This document shows, in pieces, positions 12,216 through 25,300 of a stretch of DNA of 64,000 bases. Source of the stretch: Mytilus trossulus (taxonomy: Eukaryota > Mollusca > Bivalvia > Mytilida > Mytilidae); contig NC_086386.1 of NCBI RefSeq assembly GCF_036588685.1, forward strand, positions 32,417,883-32,481,882, given 5' to 3'. How positions within the stretch are numbered: the first letter of the stretch is position 1; each line of letters starts with the position of its first letter. Both the position numbers and the translations under genes were made by a program. Under the pieces are notes generated by a model. The model ran no database searches and had not been told where the DNA came from. It saw only the letters and a list, made by a program, of their open reading frames with translations.

Positions 12216-13260
12216 TGTACATCATAATTTGAAATCAATAGACTTAGTGTTTGTCTATTGATAAAGTTAGCATGGCTTATTATCTATAATTACTTAACAT
12301 GAAAAATCTTAAAATTAGAATTTATGGTTTAATGATATATTTCAAATGGTTAAATTATAGCTTTTGGTGAATAAAATAATTTAAAACATTTTGGGATCGC
12401 AAACTTCCATGATGTTTGCCTAAAATTAAACATAAGAGCGGGAAAATAGTTTAAAACATCATATTCTATAAATTGTATTGATAACAAAGCGGATCAACAC
12501 GCAGTCATTTTTAGTTTTATAGTTTACATTAAAAGTAATCAAATATTTCACAATTTTCCAAAATATTTGTTCTTAGGGATTCAATCTTATCCTCTCTGTG
12601 TCTGTAAAAAAAAGGGGGTGGAGGGCAGTTTTTGTGGAGTTTAATTGTACCTATACGACCTTCCAAGTCAGAATTCATGGGTAGATGAGATTACCTTTTT
12701 ATGTCCTTTGACTTGTGTGACGATTGGTTGTATGTTTGAAAATACGATGTTTTATGTGTTCTGTCGACGACATGATTGAACGTGTTTAGTAGTACCAAGC
12801 GTTGATGTTGTTTTTATGTATAATCTTGATTGTTTGAGCATGTCTTTTAGGCGTAGAATTAAGTTTAAAAAAACACCGAATAAAATATTCCAAAAAGTTA
12901 GTTCCTTATATAATATGTCAATTCAACATGATCTAAACTATGATTTATCATTTCCAACTTTAGCTAGCAATTAAGCTTAATTCAAAAGGACTAACTTTGA
13001 TTCGGTGCCATATGTCTTCGTTAATTATCAATTGTTTCTCTAAAAATATGGACTACATATGTCTTTATGTTTAGTTTTTTTTAGATTAACCTCTGTGTAA
13101 ATGTGCAACAATACTATTGTTCGATCCCATTCCATTTCATGATTTTTAAAAACCGGACGTTTTAAATAGAATTGGCTTTGTCAGATGTATATCACATTAC
13201 AGACCACAAAGAACAATATCAAATTATTCAATTGTTCGAAACCGAATTTATTGTTCCGTT
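12216..13260. other. No feature seen upstream of gene A
   Basis: AT-rich sequence without convincing coding potential; presumed upstream flank of gene A. Confidence 0.45.
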
Positions 13261-13295
13261 TACTTATTCAAGAATGTACGGGTTATACTTTTTAC

Positions 13296-13368
13296 CACGT
13301 GGTATTAATAACTGGATATAAAACAAATATTTTGCCAATTGATCGCTCTGTCGTACTCCTGTAAGTCG
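13296..13368 (+). promoter_or_regulatory. Predicted core promoter and leader exon of gene A
   Basis: A palindromic E-box (CACGTG, 13296-13301) lies 21 bases before a TATA box (TATAAAA, 13317-13323). A start about 30 bases downstream would give a short leader exon ending at 13368 (AGTCG, then GTAAGTATG). A second GTAAGT at 13361 is an alternative donor. A leader exon is required because the ATG exon opens at an acceptor only 7 bases before the ATG. Gene B shows the same arrangement. This is inference from sequence alone. Confidence 0.5.
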
Positions 13369-13581
13369 GTAAGTATGTGTTCTGTCATTTAATCACATAG
13401 CTATATCTTCAATTCATACTTAAAACCCGAAAGGAAGCAATAATCTAATTTCACTGATAACAATATTTCATAACACAGTATATCCTTCTTAATGTCAAAT
13501 GGAATGAGTGTATAGCAATGTTTATGTGCAGGGAACTGTTGAACCAATGCAAAAACATTATCTACTAAATCTTATCTTATA

Positions 13582-14311
13582 TTTACAACCACTGGGTAGA
13601 TGCCACTGCTGGTGAAGATTTATTTCCCCGAGGGTATCACCAGCCCAGTAGTCCACACTTTTTGTGCTGACATAAATTATCATTGATATGGTTGTATTTA
13701 TGAATTAACTGTTTACAAAATTTATAATTTTTGAAATACTAAGGCTTTCTACCTCAGGCATAGATTACCATAGCTAGATTTGGCAAAACGTTTAGGAACT
13801 TTGGTCCTCAATGCTCTTCGGTTTCGTTCTTAATTTGGCCTTTTTAACTTTTTCGGATTCGAGCGTCTTAAATGAGTCTTTTGTAGACGAAACGCGCGTC
13901 TGGCGTTTATACAAAATTAGGTCCTGGTTTCTATGATGAGTTTATTTACAACCACTGGGTAGATGCCACTGCTGGTGGAGATTTATTTCCCCGAGGGTAA
14001 CACCAGCCCAGTAGTCCACACTTTTTGTGCTGACATAAATTATCATTGATATGGTTGTATTTATGAATTAACTGTTTACAAAATTTATAATTTTTGAAAT
14101 ACTAAGGCTTTCTACCTCAGGCATAGATTACCATAGCTAGATTTGGCAAAACGTTTAGGAACTTTGGTCCTCAATGCTCTTCGGTTTCGTTCTTAATTTT
14201 GGCCTTTTCAACTTTTTCGGATTCGAGCGTCTTTAATGAGTCTTTTGTAGACGAAACGCGCGTCTGGCGTTTATACAAAATTAGGTCCTGGTATCTACGA
14301 TGAGTTTATTT
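13582..14311 (+). repeat. Family F element, near-identical tandem duplication (363 bp period)
   Basis: Two adjacent copies start at 13582 and 13945, each running from TTTACAACCACTGGGTAGAT through GACGAAACGCGCGTCTGG to GATGAGTTTATTT. They differ at only a few positions, so the duplication is recent. It lies in the leader intron of gene A. More diverged copies are at 15060-15780, with fragments at 19695, 23866 and 32590. Confidence 0.88.
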
Positions 14312-14762
14312 TATACATTGAAACTAACTGATACCACAGGTCGATATATATATATATATAGTAAAAAAATGTAAATGGGCTGTGTCACAGATTTTTGTAG
14401 AACTTTGCATACTACTTTAGCTCGTTAATTCATATCTAAAAATCGAAAGAAAAAAAATAATGCCTTTATCTTTTTCTTTGAAATAGTACTAATTGAAATC
14501 ATTCAAATTGCAAAAAGGAAATATTTGATTAAAAAACGAAAGCACATAATAGCGACCAAAACGTCCATCAATTTGTGTTAATAAATCTCCAATTTCATAC
14601 ATTTTTTTAAAAATATATATGCTGCTGGTACATGCATTTCACTTGTATTCATATAAAATATTTATCTTGTCATCGAAACCAGTTTTGTTTGGTGCATTAC
14701 TTGTAACCTTGTTGGTAGTGAAAAGCATCTATAAATCATTCTGTTTTCTTTACAGTTTTACA

Positions 14763-17700
14763 ATGGATACTCCTTTGCTATTGACGCTGTTAATTGCAAT
14801 TGCTGTCACAGTAGTTGTATCTGTTCCAGCCAAACCTCATAAGGAGGCAAACAAACGATGGGGTAAGACATAATATAGTGTTTTATGTTTCATAAACCGT
14901 TATGTTTTTTTAATCAGTTGTGGAGAACTAAAACATGTTTGAGTTTCTTCAACTTTATACTTGTTTGTCTGTATAACTATTTTGAACTCATCGCCACTGA
15001 TGAGTTTAATGAAGAAACATCGCGCGTCTGTCGTATGAAATTATCAATGTATTACCTTTGCTAACTTTTTACAACCACTGCGTTGATGCAACTGCTGGTG
15101 GACGTTTAGTTCCAGAGGGTATCACCAGCCCAGTAGTCAGCACTTCGGTGCAGACATGGATATCAAGTATATGGTCATTTAAAAAAAAATCCTACTTACA
15201 AAACTTTAATTTATTGAAAAAAATAAGGATTTTTTTAACCCAGGAATAGAAAACCTTAGCTGTATTTGACACAACTTTCTGGAATTTCGGCTCGTCGATG
15301 CTCTTCAACTTCGTACTTGTTTGGCTTTATATCTAATTTGATCTCAGCGTCACTGATGATTCTTGTGTAGACAAAACTGGCGTATGGTGTATACAATAAT
15401 AAACCTGTTACCTTTGATAATTTTTTACACCATTGGGTCTATGCCACTGCTAGTGGACGTTTACTCCCCGAGGGTATAACCAGCCTAGTAGTCAGCACTT
15501 CGGTGTTGACATGACTATCAACTGTATGGTATTTTTTGTTTACAAAATTCCTATTTACAAAACTTTGAATTTATCGAAAAAGTAAGGATTTTCTTATCCC
15601 AGGAATAGATAACCTCAGTCGTATTTGACACAACTTTTTGGGAATGATAGGTTCTCAATGCTCTTCATCTTTATAATTGGTTTGCTTTATTTTTTTTTTA
15701 TCTGAGCGTCACTAATGAGTCTAATGTAGACGAAACGCGCGTCTGGCGTATTAAATCATAAACCTGGTACGTTTTATAATTCTTAGTGCATGTTTTTCTT
15801 AATCACATTAACAAATGTTTATTGTATCATATGATCATTCCATTCATGCATTTAACGTGCATTTAAGTTTATGAATTAGCATTTTAGAGTAAGCCGAAAA
15901 ATGGGGGAGGGGCGGTATTTTATACCATATTATTCAATTCCTAGAAGATAAGTTATCTCACTAATCTACTATCAGTTACATTTTGTGTTTGTATTTTGAC
16001 AGACTATGATAATTATGGTTGGTATGGGGATTATGATAATTATGATTTGTATGATGATTATGATTGGTATGGTGACGATTATTGGGATTACTATGATTGG
16101 TACGACTGGTATGATTACAATGACTGCGGTAAGTACGTTAAATAAAGTTGCAATAGTGTTTGACTTTCAAAAGATTGTTATGAATTGCATTGTCTTCAAG
16201 ATATTGATTTTAATTTTTAGTCTTTTACACGTCAATATGTGAAAACTTAAAATGATTTAATATAAAACATTTATGTTAGCAAGCTGAAAGCAACTAAAAC
16301 GTAAAATAACAAAAATGATCTTTGGAGTTTAACGCAATTTCCATAAATTTTTGTGACCTCAGGTTAGTGCTACTATAGTTAATGAAATACACAGACCACT
16401 CATCAACTAACAATAATATAAGTATTTGTATGCAAACAATTACATAGATTTTCCTGTAATGCGGGGTTCACACATTGCCGATTATTGCTCCCGATTGAGA
16501 TCAGACAGCAATACGACACGAAAAGTGAAAAAGTCGGATTAGTATCCTCAATTATCTGGAATGTCCTATCATTGTCTGAACGCATTCGTTTTAGTTCGTA
16601 ACAGATTCCTACGGATCGGGAAGGGTCCGAATAGTTCGGCAAAGCATCCCGACAGTTAGGTGCGTCCCGTAACATTCGGGGCAAACTCAGCCGATTTTGT
16701 CTAGTCGGATTACAATCGTGGCTATGTCGTGACAGATTCTGCTGTATCGGATCGAATTCCGAACAATGTCTTGTGTATTCTGGACGGTGTCCTGTGGAAC
16801 GGGAATGAGCCGGAGTAATTTTTCATAGTTGTTTTTCTGCCGATTGAGTCCAGATTGCATCCAGATCTTGTCGATTGCGAACCGTTTTTTGCCGAAACCG
16901 TTCCGAAACAGTCCCGTTATTAATACGAAATTCGTCGATGATACCCACGTCAGATTCCCGACAATTACAGAATACAATACGACTGAGACCAGACAAAGCC
17001 GTTTGCAATGCGATAGAGCGGACTATGATAGGATTACGTTCCGACAGTACTTGATCATCCCGAATATGCCGACAGTTTTCGAACGGATAACTTCCGTCAG
17101 CGTCGGTTCACTGTCCGGTCACTGTCTGATCTCAGTCGGATAACATTCGGTAGAGTCGGGACGCAGTCGTGACAGACTCGGTCGAATTTTACCTGGCGAA
17201 AAATACAAATCGGATTAGAAGCGGATTCAGAACGGTATTATCGGGACTAATTCGCTTAGAAACGGTTGAATATCGGTGCTTCCTGAATACTTTCTGATTG
17301 TTGTCGTGATCAAATTATTTTTTTTACAAATTTTAATTTAAGTTTGAATTTCCATCCACGATTCACAGGATCTTGATCAGACTTTTAATAAATTTTAATC
17401 GGGAATGGTCCTATCAAGAACGGTAGTAAAAATCGTGAATGTGTGACCCCAGCTTAAGTGATTGCATTTAGTATTAGTTTTTTGAAGTATTAAAATCTGT
17501 CTCTTTTTTTTTTCAATGACAGATCTCACAGATGCAAATGTCAAAGAATGCATCAGTGGTGACTGTGTCGATGTTAATGACATATGCAGTGGAGTTGACA
17601 GTTGTTCCAGTATGGAAAACGGTTGGTTCTGTACAGGTAAAATGACAAAGGATATAGTTTATGTAAACGAATTAAAGACTATGATATATCGACTGCATTC

Positions 17701-19199
17701 GTTATAGCCATACCGAAGTGTATTATTAAAAGATCAAGAAACCACATAAAAATTATTCAAATTATTTAAAGCTGAAAGTATTTATAAATTTACCCCGTTT
17801 AAGTATATCAATATATGTCACTTTAATTACTTGATTGGTGTAACTAGTTGAGAATCTAATGAATACCAGATCAGAGCAAATGGGTTCATATCTTTTCAAG
17901 ACTTAAACGATTTATTCATGAAGTTTCTGTAAAATTTGTAGACTTTTTTTTCAAATTTCATTTCCGTTCGATCAATATGTTCTTTGGGTTTCTTTTAATC
18001 GATGTATAGATTTTGATTGAATCTTAAGGGAATTCGCTTCTCAGTTTCAAAATACACTGTAATCATCTTTTCAAAACACTAGTTTTTTATTGACAGGGGA
18101 TTAATAAAGGAATCAAAAGAGCAAAACAAATATATAGGTCAAGGTGCTAGTTTTTAAGATATAAGGCACTGAAATTTTGGCGGGAAAATATTATCTCTTT
18201 ACTTTTCATAGCTTTATCATTGAAAAGTGTAAGTTCCCAAATATTATTAAAAAATAATTAAAACTTAATAAGACTTTTACAGATAGCTTCTCATTATACA
18301 TGTTGAAGATTTATAAAAAGAAAAATGGGGGTCAATAAACAATTTGTTTTAAAGAATTCAAATGGATAAGACCAGAGGATTCCGAAAATCTGACAAAAAT
18401 CCTAAAACATGGCATGCGAACTTCCTGAAGACTCAATCAACCTTTTACATTGTAAATATTTTATGTCAAAATCAACACGTTGAATTCGTGGAACGAGTAA
18501 TTCCATGTGTACATGCATAATAGTAATAATTAAAGACAATGAAAGATTTTTGGTTGCATTCAACTCTTAGCTGTCCCTGTCTTAAGATTTGATTAAATAA
18601 TAAATTAATTTAGGATATAACGCCTCTTCTTATTGGCTGAGAGTGTTTTGTCAATTTTCTCATAAACATACATTTGTCATGTGACCGTGACGTCATTAAC
18701 GTTTTTTCATGATTTACTCCGTCTTTGAATGGAACTTAGAATTCAATAAGAAGGAATAACTGTTATATTTTTTCTGTCTATTCGAATTAACATGGTCAAA
18801 TGTGGTCATACTTTAACATAATCCTTTAGCGCGTTTTACAGTATGCGCCGCTTTTTTGATGTTTTTTTCTTCATAGACAAACACAAATATTACAGTTATT
18901 CCTCAAATGTTTCTCTTGTCTTTCAAGTTTATGCACGTGGAATAGAGAAAGCCAGGGATTCTATCAAAAAAAGAAACTTGGGAAAAGGTGTCGATGACAA
19001 AAAGCTTAAAACAAAAGTCTACCAGCTAATTACAAGAAAGATAAAAGCGACAAAACAAAAGAAGGAGAACAGTTGGTTCAGAAATGGTAGGAAAAACACC
19101 GAGCAGAATCTAAAGAATATAAGACGTCTTTTGTCAAGAAAACCAACGGGACTGAAGGAACGTATGCATCGTGCATTCGAAGCAAAAGCCAAGCCATAA
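14763..19199 (+). CDS. Gene A: small secreted protein, Tyr/Asp-rich exon, LDLa-like exon, basic tail
   Basis: Predicted CDS join(14763..14862, 16003..16128, 17523..17636, 18928..19199), 203 residues. Every intron is GT..AG and phase 1, and the joined frame stays open to TAA. Exon 1 gives a signal peptide (MDTPLLLTLLIAIAVTVVV..., likely cut near VPA). Exon 2 encodes 42 residues, 15 Asp, 14 Tyr and 5 Trp, with no Lys or Arg. Exon 3 is a degenerate LDLa-like unit with five cysteines, the first cysteine and the terminal acidic calcium motif being absent. Exon 4 is an about 90-residue Lys/Arg-rich tail. The ATG is 7 bases after an acceptor (TTTACAG), so the leader is spliced. The tail and gene structure match gene B, a paralogue. 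The function is unknown; an extracellular matrix, biomineral or host-defence role is only a guess. AATAAA follows at 19305. Confidence 0.78.
15060..15780 (+). repeat. Family F element, two diverged copies in gene A intron
   Basis: Copies start near 15066 (ACAACCACTGCGTTGATG) and 15421 (ACACCATTGGGTCTATG), about 355 bp apart. Each has the AGTAGTCAGCACTTCGGTG block, and the second ends with the intact GACGAAACGCGCGTCTGGCG core. They are more diverged from each other than the pair at 13582. The 63-codon frame at 15058 lies inside the first copy and is not a gene. Confidence 0.82.
16467..17453. mobile_element. About 1 kb terminal-inverted-repeat element in gene A intron
   Basis: The ends are inverted copies: GGGGTTCACACATT at the left and AATGTGTGACCCC at the right. 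The interior is full of short degenerate TCGGA/TCCGA and GACAGT/ACTGTC motifs on both strands. Several frames of 60-104 codons are open here but share no known domain and reflect the biased composition. It looks like a non-autonomous DNA transposon; no transposase is visible. Confidence 0.7.
18605..18840. mobile_element. Fragment of foldback element
   Basis: AATAAGAAGGAATAACTGTTATATTTTTTCTGTCTATTCG and the CATGTGACCGTGACGTCA stretch are reverse-complement relatives of the foldback element at 59185-59450 (TATAAGAAAGGACTGTAATATTTTTTCTGTCTATT on the opposite strand, and ACCACGGTCACATGAC). Only one half is kept. It abuts the last exon of gene A. Confidence 0.6.
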
Positions 19200-19304
19200 A
19201 ACGAACTTAAGAAGTAAATCATTCGATAAATATCAGCATCTTTCAATGTATCTAAATGTATCATTCATTATTGAAAGAAACTTTAACGCAATAGGATATT
19301 TTTA

Positions 19305-19310
19305 AATAAA
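19305..19310 (+). terminator. Polyadenylation signal, gene A
   Basis: AATAAA lies 106 bases after the gene A stop codon and is the first canonical hexamer downstream. A second is at 19461. Use is inferred, not shown. Confidence 0.55.
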
Positions 19311-19694
19311 ATATTTCGGATCTATATTATCTTTGCCACCAAAAGTGTGGGTTTATAAGATCGAATGCGTTCTGTGTACAGTTATCAAATCTGCTGTGTT
19401 AAACATTTGAAAGTCTAGTATAGAACGCTAGTATGTAGATATTCCTACGTTTCGTTCATACAATAAATATGGTGTTACAAGAAATTTCATGTGTGACGAA
19501 ATCATCTATCACAATAATCAAATATAAATTAAATAAAATATTCAAGTCATATTATGATCTTTGTCTTGTTTGTATAATTCATCCTTTTTCTTCTTTTTTT
19601 TTCCTTTTTTTTTTATATATCTATAATAGATTTTTTCTGCTTTATATTAATAGTTTGAACCATCTGGATCAAAATGGAAGCCACACCTTTTTTT

Positions 19695-19790
19695 TAATTC
19701 GAGCGTCACTGATGAGTCTTTTGTAGACGAAACGCGCGTCAGGCGTATATACAAAATTTTGTTCTGGTATCTTTGACGAGTTTATTGTCA
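19695..19790 (+). repeat. Family F fragment
   Basis: Only the 3' end of the family is present: GAGCGTCACTGATGAGTC, GACGAAACGCGCGTCAGGCG and GTTCTGGTATCTTTGACGAG. Confidence 0.8.
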
Positions 19791-19799
19791 ATGTTTGAG

Positions 19800-21570
19800 T
19801 ATTCTACATGTTCTATGCTTATGATTAATTTGAAAAAAAATAATTTGCAAATAACATAATTTGTCCAATGACGCGATCATATTTTGAACATGAATTTCAT
19901 TTCTTATGTATCAAAACTCAATAAGTAAACGTCGTTTAAATTTCCTAGCTGAAGTGATGTTATGTAGGTTGATAAAACAGGAGAATATCATGAGAAGCAA
20001 TCAAAAACAATATGTTGAAGAAAACAAACCTTTTCTTGATTGGAGGATTCTTATTTTAATCTCCAACCTATTTTATTTAAGAAGTATACAAAGGAATAGG
20101 ATGATTTGACTTCAATGCAATCATTAAAGTAAACAAAAATATATGAGAAAAAATATGGAAGTTTCTTTATGTTTTACAACGTAGTGTTATAAAAAGAAAA
20201 GTAAAAACAAAAATACCAACTCAAAGAGAATTTCAAAACGAAACATAGTCAACAAAATATAAGAAAAACAAAATATATTACTATGTTATGAAATGACATA
20301 GTATTGGGAAAACTTTTAAGCTAATTTTGAAAAGATATAAGTTAATGTTTTAAATATTTTCAGTCAAATTAGTTAAATCCTGATCTGTCGTAATGTGTTC
20401 AGTTTGTGCAGATGTAAGATGATGGCGAAATCGTGAATAACACGAAACTCAATTTAGAAATAATTAAAACAATCAAAACAATCAAAAGAAATAACAGATT
20501 GAACAAATAATTAAATTGAGTATTTTAATGGGCACTGTAGTTTTTCAGCAGCTATCGAAGCTGTTTGAGTCAGCTACTTAATCTTACAAAGACAACATTT
20601 AAATCGTCAAGTTAAAATAAAAAAAATAGTTGAAAACAGAATTGTTCATAAAAGCATACTATTAAATGTTTCGTATGATATCATTAAAGTTTCCAATTTG
20701 ACTGCACAAGATGGCTCATTTTGAAAATAATGTCTCTTCATTGATTATCGAGACTACAATTGTTTGTTTTTTTTACAAATTAAACAAATAAAATATTTTT
20801 CTAAAATAAAGCTTGGTGGTATATTGATATATATTACAGACTCATATGTAATCTGAACGTATGTTGCTAGAAGGTGGTTTGAAATGGGAAAAAAGTGCTT
20901 TTGTGAAAGTTAGTGATGTTTGTTCCTGTCTGGACTGTTTTAAACTTTCATGTAGGGTTGTCGGTTGTTTTTACACTTTTTAAAGAAATAAGTTTTAACT
21001 CCTCGATTTTAACTTTATTTTTCTGCTTCAAAGAAAATGTATGTACAGCGGCTGGTTTGTAATTGTTTATTCGTTATTCAATATCCCATCAGGTGCCTAG
21101 CAGTCAGTTTGATATTTAAATTTTCTCGGTTTAAAATTAATTTCAAAAGATGATTATTCGATAGCAAAACATGATATTCAAAGTTTAATAAGAGTAAACT
21201 GTATATGATGAGACCCCTAGTTTTCGACAATCTTACAGTATAAAACCACTAATTCAGGTCCGGTCGGAAAAAACATACAAGAAAGAACAACATATTTTAA
21301 ACAAAATAAATCCTATTCATAGCTACGTCTTTGTCAATAGCGGGTATATTTGGCTAGTCGGGTATCATATGAAAGCTTGGGGACTTAGAATCACTGTAGA
21401 ACCTTTTTGAAAGATTTATTAGAATAATGAAAAAGTATATGAAGTTTTGATAGAAGAGCACATTTTACCTGTTGTTCAGATCAGAAGTTTCTGTTTTTGC
21501 ACTTCAACGAACCAGTACGCTCTAATATATACGTGTTTCTCGTTTCTCGTTTTGTTTATATAGATTAGAC
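19800..21570. other. No gene seen
   Basis: Very AT-rich; small frames only. Nothing resembles an LDLa or tail exon of genes A and B, and no element ends were recognised. Confidence 0.5.
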
Positions 21571-21589
21571 CGTTGGTTTTCCCGTTTGA

Positions 21590-21740
21590 ATGGTTTTACA
21601 CTAGTAATTTTGGGGCCCTTTATAGCTTGTTGTTCGGTGTGAGCCAAGGCTCCGTGTTGAAGGCCGTACTTTTTTTAAATTGTTATTTGGATGGAGAGTT
21701 GTCTCATTGGCACTCACACCACATCTTCCTATATCTAAAT
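21590..21740 (+). repeat. Dispersed repeat family B, copy
   Basis: Closely matches 9593-9760 (TTTTGGGGCCCTTTATAGC, GGATGGAGAGTTGTCTCATT, CACATCTTCCTATATC). Confidence 0.82.
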
Positions 21741-22274
21741 AAATGTATGTTGATTGTTTCATCAAAAGTCAGACTAAGGTACAGTTTTGACATGAAATAA
21801 CTACCTCTTTTTTTTAACTTAAGACAAAGTAGCCATTAATGATTGAAATTGCAAAATTTAACATAGAAAGCAATGGGCCTATGAATTAGTGGTTTTAAAC
21901 CTTAATTGTCCTCAAATAAACACCTTTAGAATATTACATATTTCTCTATATAATATATATATAATATAATAAATAAAGCAATAATCCAAGTAAAGCAATA
22001 ATACAAGTAAAGCAATAATACAAGTACTTTTTAAAAATGAAAATTCAAAAGATACAGAAAACAGACGGAATTGCTATTATTATATGAAAATACAATAGAT
22101 TTTTACATCGAGAAAATAAACGGACATTTTCGAACTTGCTTGTTATTGGTATAAGCATATGAATCATAGTGCAACTTTAATATTAAAAAAATAATCATTG
22201 GTACAAAGCGCATACATATCCATGAGAACTTTCTAGTAATATATTTTTTCTTACAATACCACAATGTATAGACA

Positions 22275-22380
22275 CTGTTTGGACCACACAGTATTTCAAA
22301 GTCAAGTATGCGAATCGGATCAGTTCCTTAATTAAGTTCAATACGTAATAAAGTAACTGTTTAACTGTGTGGTCCAAACA
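22275..22380. repeat. Short inverted repeat, 17 bp arms
   Basis: TGTTTGGACCACACAGT at the left and ACTGTGTGGTCCAAACA at the right form perfect arms around about 72 bases. It could be a miniature inverted-repeat element or a hairpin in a transcript. Confidence 0.75.
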
Positions 22381-22399
22381 ATTATCGATTTAGCTCTGT

Positions 22400-25300
22400 T
22401 ATCAAATCATGTTGTGTGTTTAAATATAATCCAAATAATAAACTGCCATAAACGTCAATAAATATGACGAAATATATGTTTTGACAAATTTAAAGCTTAC
22501 CTATCAATTATTAGTGACAGCTTAAAGACAATGAATGCACTGTTAGGGTTTAGAAAAACGTATACTCTACAAAACATTCAAATCTAGAATAAAAATAAAA
22601 AATATTTTTCTTACTGATACTGCAACCATGACATCTTCAGTATGAAAGGAATACTTAACGTGTCACTTTGAAATTATCATGGTATTGGCTAGCCCTTCCT
22701 GCTTACTTAATCTTTATGAAATTATACACAGATCATCATCCAAAACGATCGGGTAATTTTATGTTTTAGTACTGGTATTTGAAGAGGAAAATAAAAAAAA
22801 AGATGGAAGGTGCTATTTTGCTTACAAAGTGACTTGGTATTCAGCGAGGGATCATAGTATATAATTCACAAAAGTTTATTTCTAATTCAATGAAACGTTT
22901 CTGTTATAAATCCATTTAAGCACAACCCTGACGTACTAAGACATGTAAGAAGATCTTGGTCTTTGGTACTCGTTATTTTTTCGATATTATTTCATGCTAC
23001 ATATTTTTCAAAGTGACGAAAACTGGAGTTTTGAAATAGGTGTGAAAAAAAATTGTTTTGTATTAAAAAAAGATAAAATCTAAATTTCTTGAAGCAAAAT
23101 ATGCTTTCCTGTATCATCAAAAAGAGTTATTATCTTAGGTTCATAACTCCTCCTACAACTAATTAATTAAAAAAACTACGTGTAGACGGGGTTTTTTGTT
23201 TTTTTGTTATGTTTTGTTTCCCTACGTGCACCAGTTAATTTTCATTTTATTACAAACTATACATATTGTGTATGTAATTACAAATTTTGGATTTCCCATA
23301 GATGTGAAATAGAGTTGATTTTTTGTATCTGCAGCTCTACTAAGACATGAAGCAGAGTTTCAAACGTCAAACGTTTTTTGCCATATTTCCATTCTGCAAC
23401 TCCTTCAAGACTTTGTGCCTGAAACTTTACGGTTTACAGGAATATTTATATACGAAGATGGACACTGGTTTGATACCGGCACATGTGGGACACGACAAAG
23501 TAAACAGACATTTTTATATCAGAACTACATTTGGGGGAAATAGGAGACTTCATGTGCGTTCTGAACAGTAGTAAACACAAATTTAGGCTATTGAGAGATA
23601 TAATGATGTGCCTATCGAAAATCGGAGAGTAGACTTAAACATTGATGAATAAAGGCAACGGTAGTATACCGCTGTTCCAAATTTATAAATCGATTACGAA
23701 AAAAAACAAATCTGGGTTACAAACTAAATCTGAGGGAAACACATCATATAGAGGAGAACTACGATATGAATTTGTTCTCTGCAGCCCGAGCAAACGATAA
23801 TAAATCTTTGTGATGTAGATTTTTCATATTCAAAAAAACTATTTTCTTTTCAAATTTAGATTCCTGAAATAGTACCAGCCAGGTAGTCAGCACTTCAGTG
23901 ATTACATGAACTAATCATTGATGTGGTTAATAATAAATTACCGTACCTTTTTATTGGCAAAATTTGTTCGGAGTTTTTTTTTGTTGTCTTCAATGCTCTT
24001 TTACTTCGTTCTGCATTTTGCCTTCTTATGTTTTTTTAGTTTGAAGTTCATTGAGTCCTTTGTGGTCGGGCGTACGAAACGTTATCGTCGTCGCTCTCAT
24101 AAGTTAACATTTGTATATATGACAGTCTTGAATCTAAGTGACTTGATTAAAAAAAGATATATTACATAATCTAATTATATATGAGGACTGAAGGAGCGAT
24201 ATTACATTTTGCATTTTGTAGCTACGACCAACGTTGTGCAATTACCTGCTGACTGATACTCAAAACCTGACCTTAAGTTATACGTTCATCTAATGACGTA
24301 ACAAAGATTGAAATGTGAGAAAGAATAAACAATATTGAAAAGTTAATACATAATAACTATCGTAAAAGCAGACAAAGAATGCACAGAACGTTACTGGTAC
24401 GGAACTGTATTTGAAGTTTATAAATTATTTCAATATTTAACTAAGGTCATCCTTACATCTTCGCTTTAAAGTCAGATTTAGTGTTTGCAGCAAACAAATA
24501 CACATAACATGACATCTGATGTGCAGATACACCTAACAACTGCATAAAACCCTTAGATACTTTAAGTGTTGTTTCAAATCGTTCTGTTATTTATAATATA
24601 GATCTGAACATTAGTAAAATTGAAATTTGCCGAAGATAGCATAAAATATTAATAAATCACAAATTTGAGTTCAAATTTATTTTCAAACAATCCAAGTAGA
24701 CGTTGACATACATTGAAACAATATGACAGCATACGACCCTTTAAAAACATTTCTGCTAAAATAAACGAGGCTGCATAGAGGTCGGCCACTACAAACATTG
24801 ATTACGATTTTTGGCATTTTTTATTTCAGGTACATTTTGACAAGTGTTAAGTAAATAATTAAAGATAAATGCTACTGATGATTGATTAAATGCAAAGAAG
24901 ATATTCAAACCGTAACTATTTTTTGCAGTGTGTTTTTATATCAAACATAATTAAATGACCCATATAAAAAAATACGTTTATACAAATCAATTCAATAAAC
25001 TTTTATATACAAATAAAATAATAATCACTACAGGCGTCGGTGGTAACTACAATTAATAATGACAATATACCACCGACATTGCAATTCATTGTTAATTATT
25101 TCAGAAATGACGTGAATGCTCCATGTACGTAAGTTAAGTCTGCATGACGTGTATATGAATCAGTTCATTACATATCAATGAACTTTCTGAAAGTTCACTT
25201 GTAGTCCCCGTGATCATTTTTATAAATAATAAAAATATAAAGGGAAAAATTCATATATAAATCCATCTGAGTACATTCAATATCTGTCAAAACGAATATT

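Noticed and set aside
16403-17143. Four overlapping frames of 61-104 codons on both strands
   Set aside because: They lie within the inverted-repeat element; composition explains the lack of stops and no motif is visible.
23347-23571. A 74-codon frame that could be an exon
   Set aside because: No recognised domain, no convincing flanking splice sites in a matching phase, and no relation to genes A or B.
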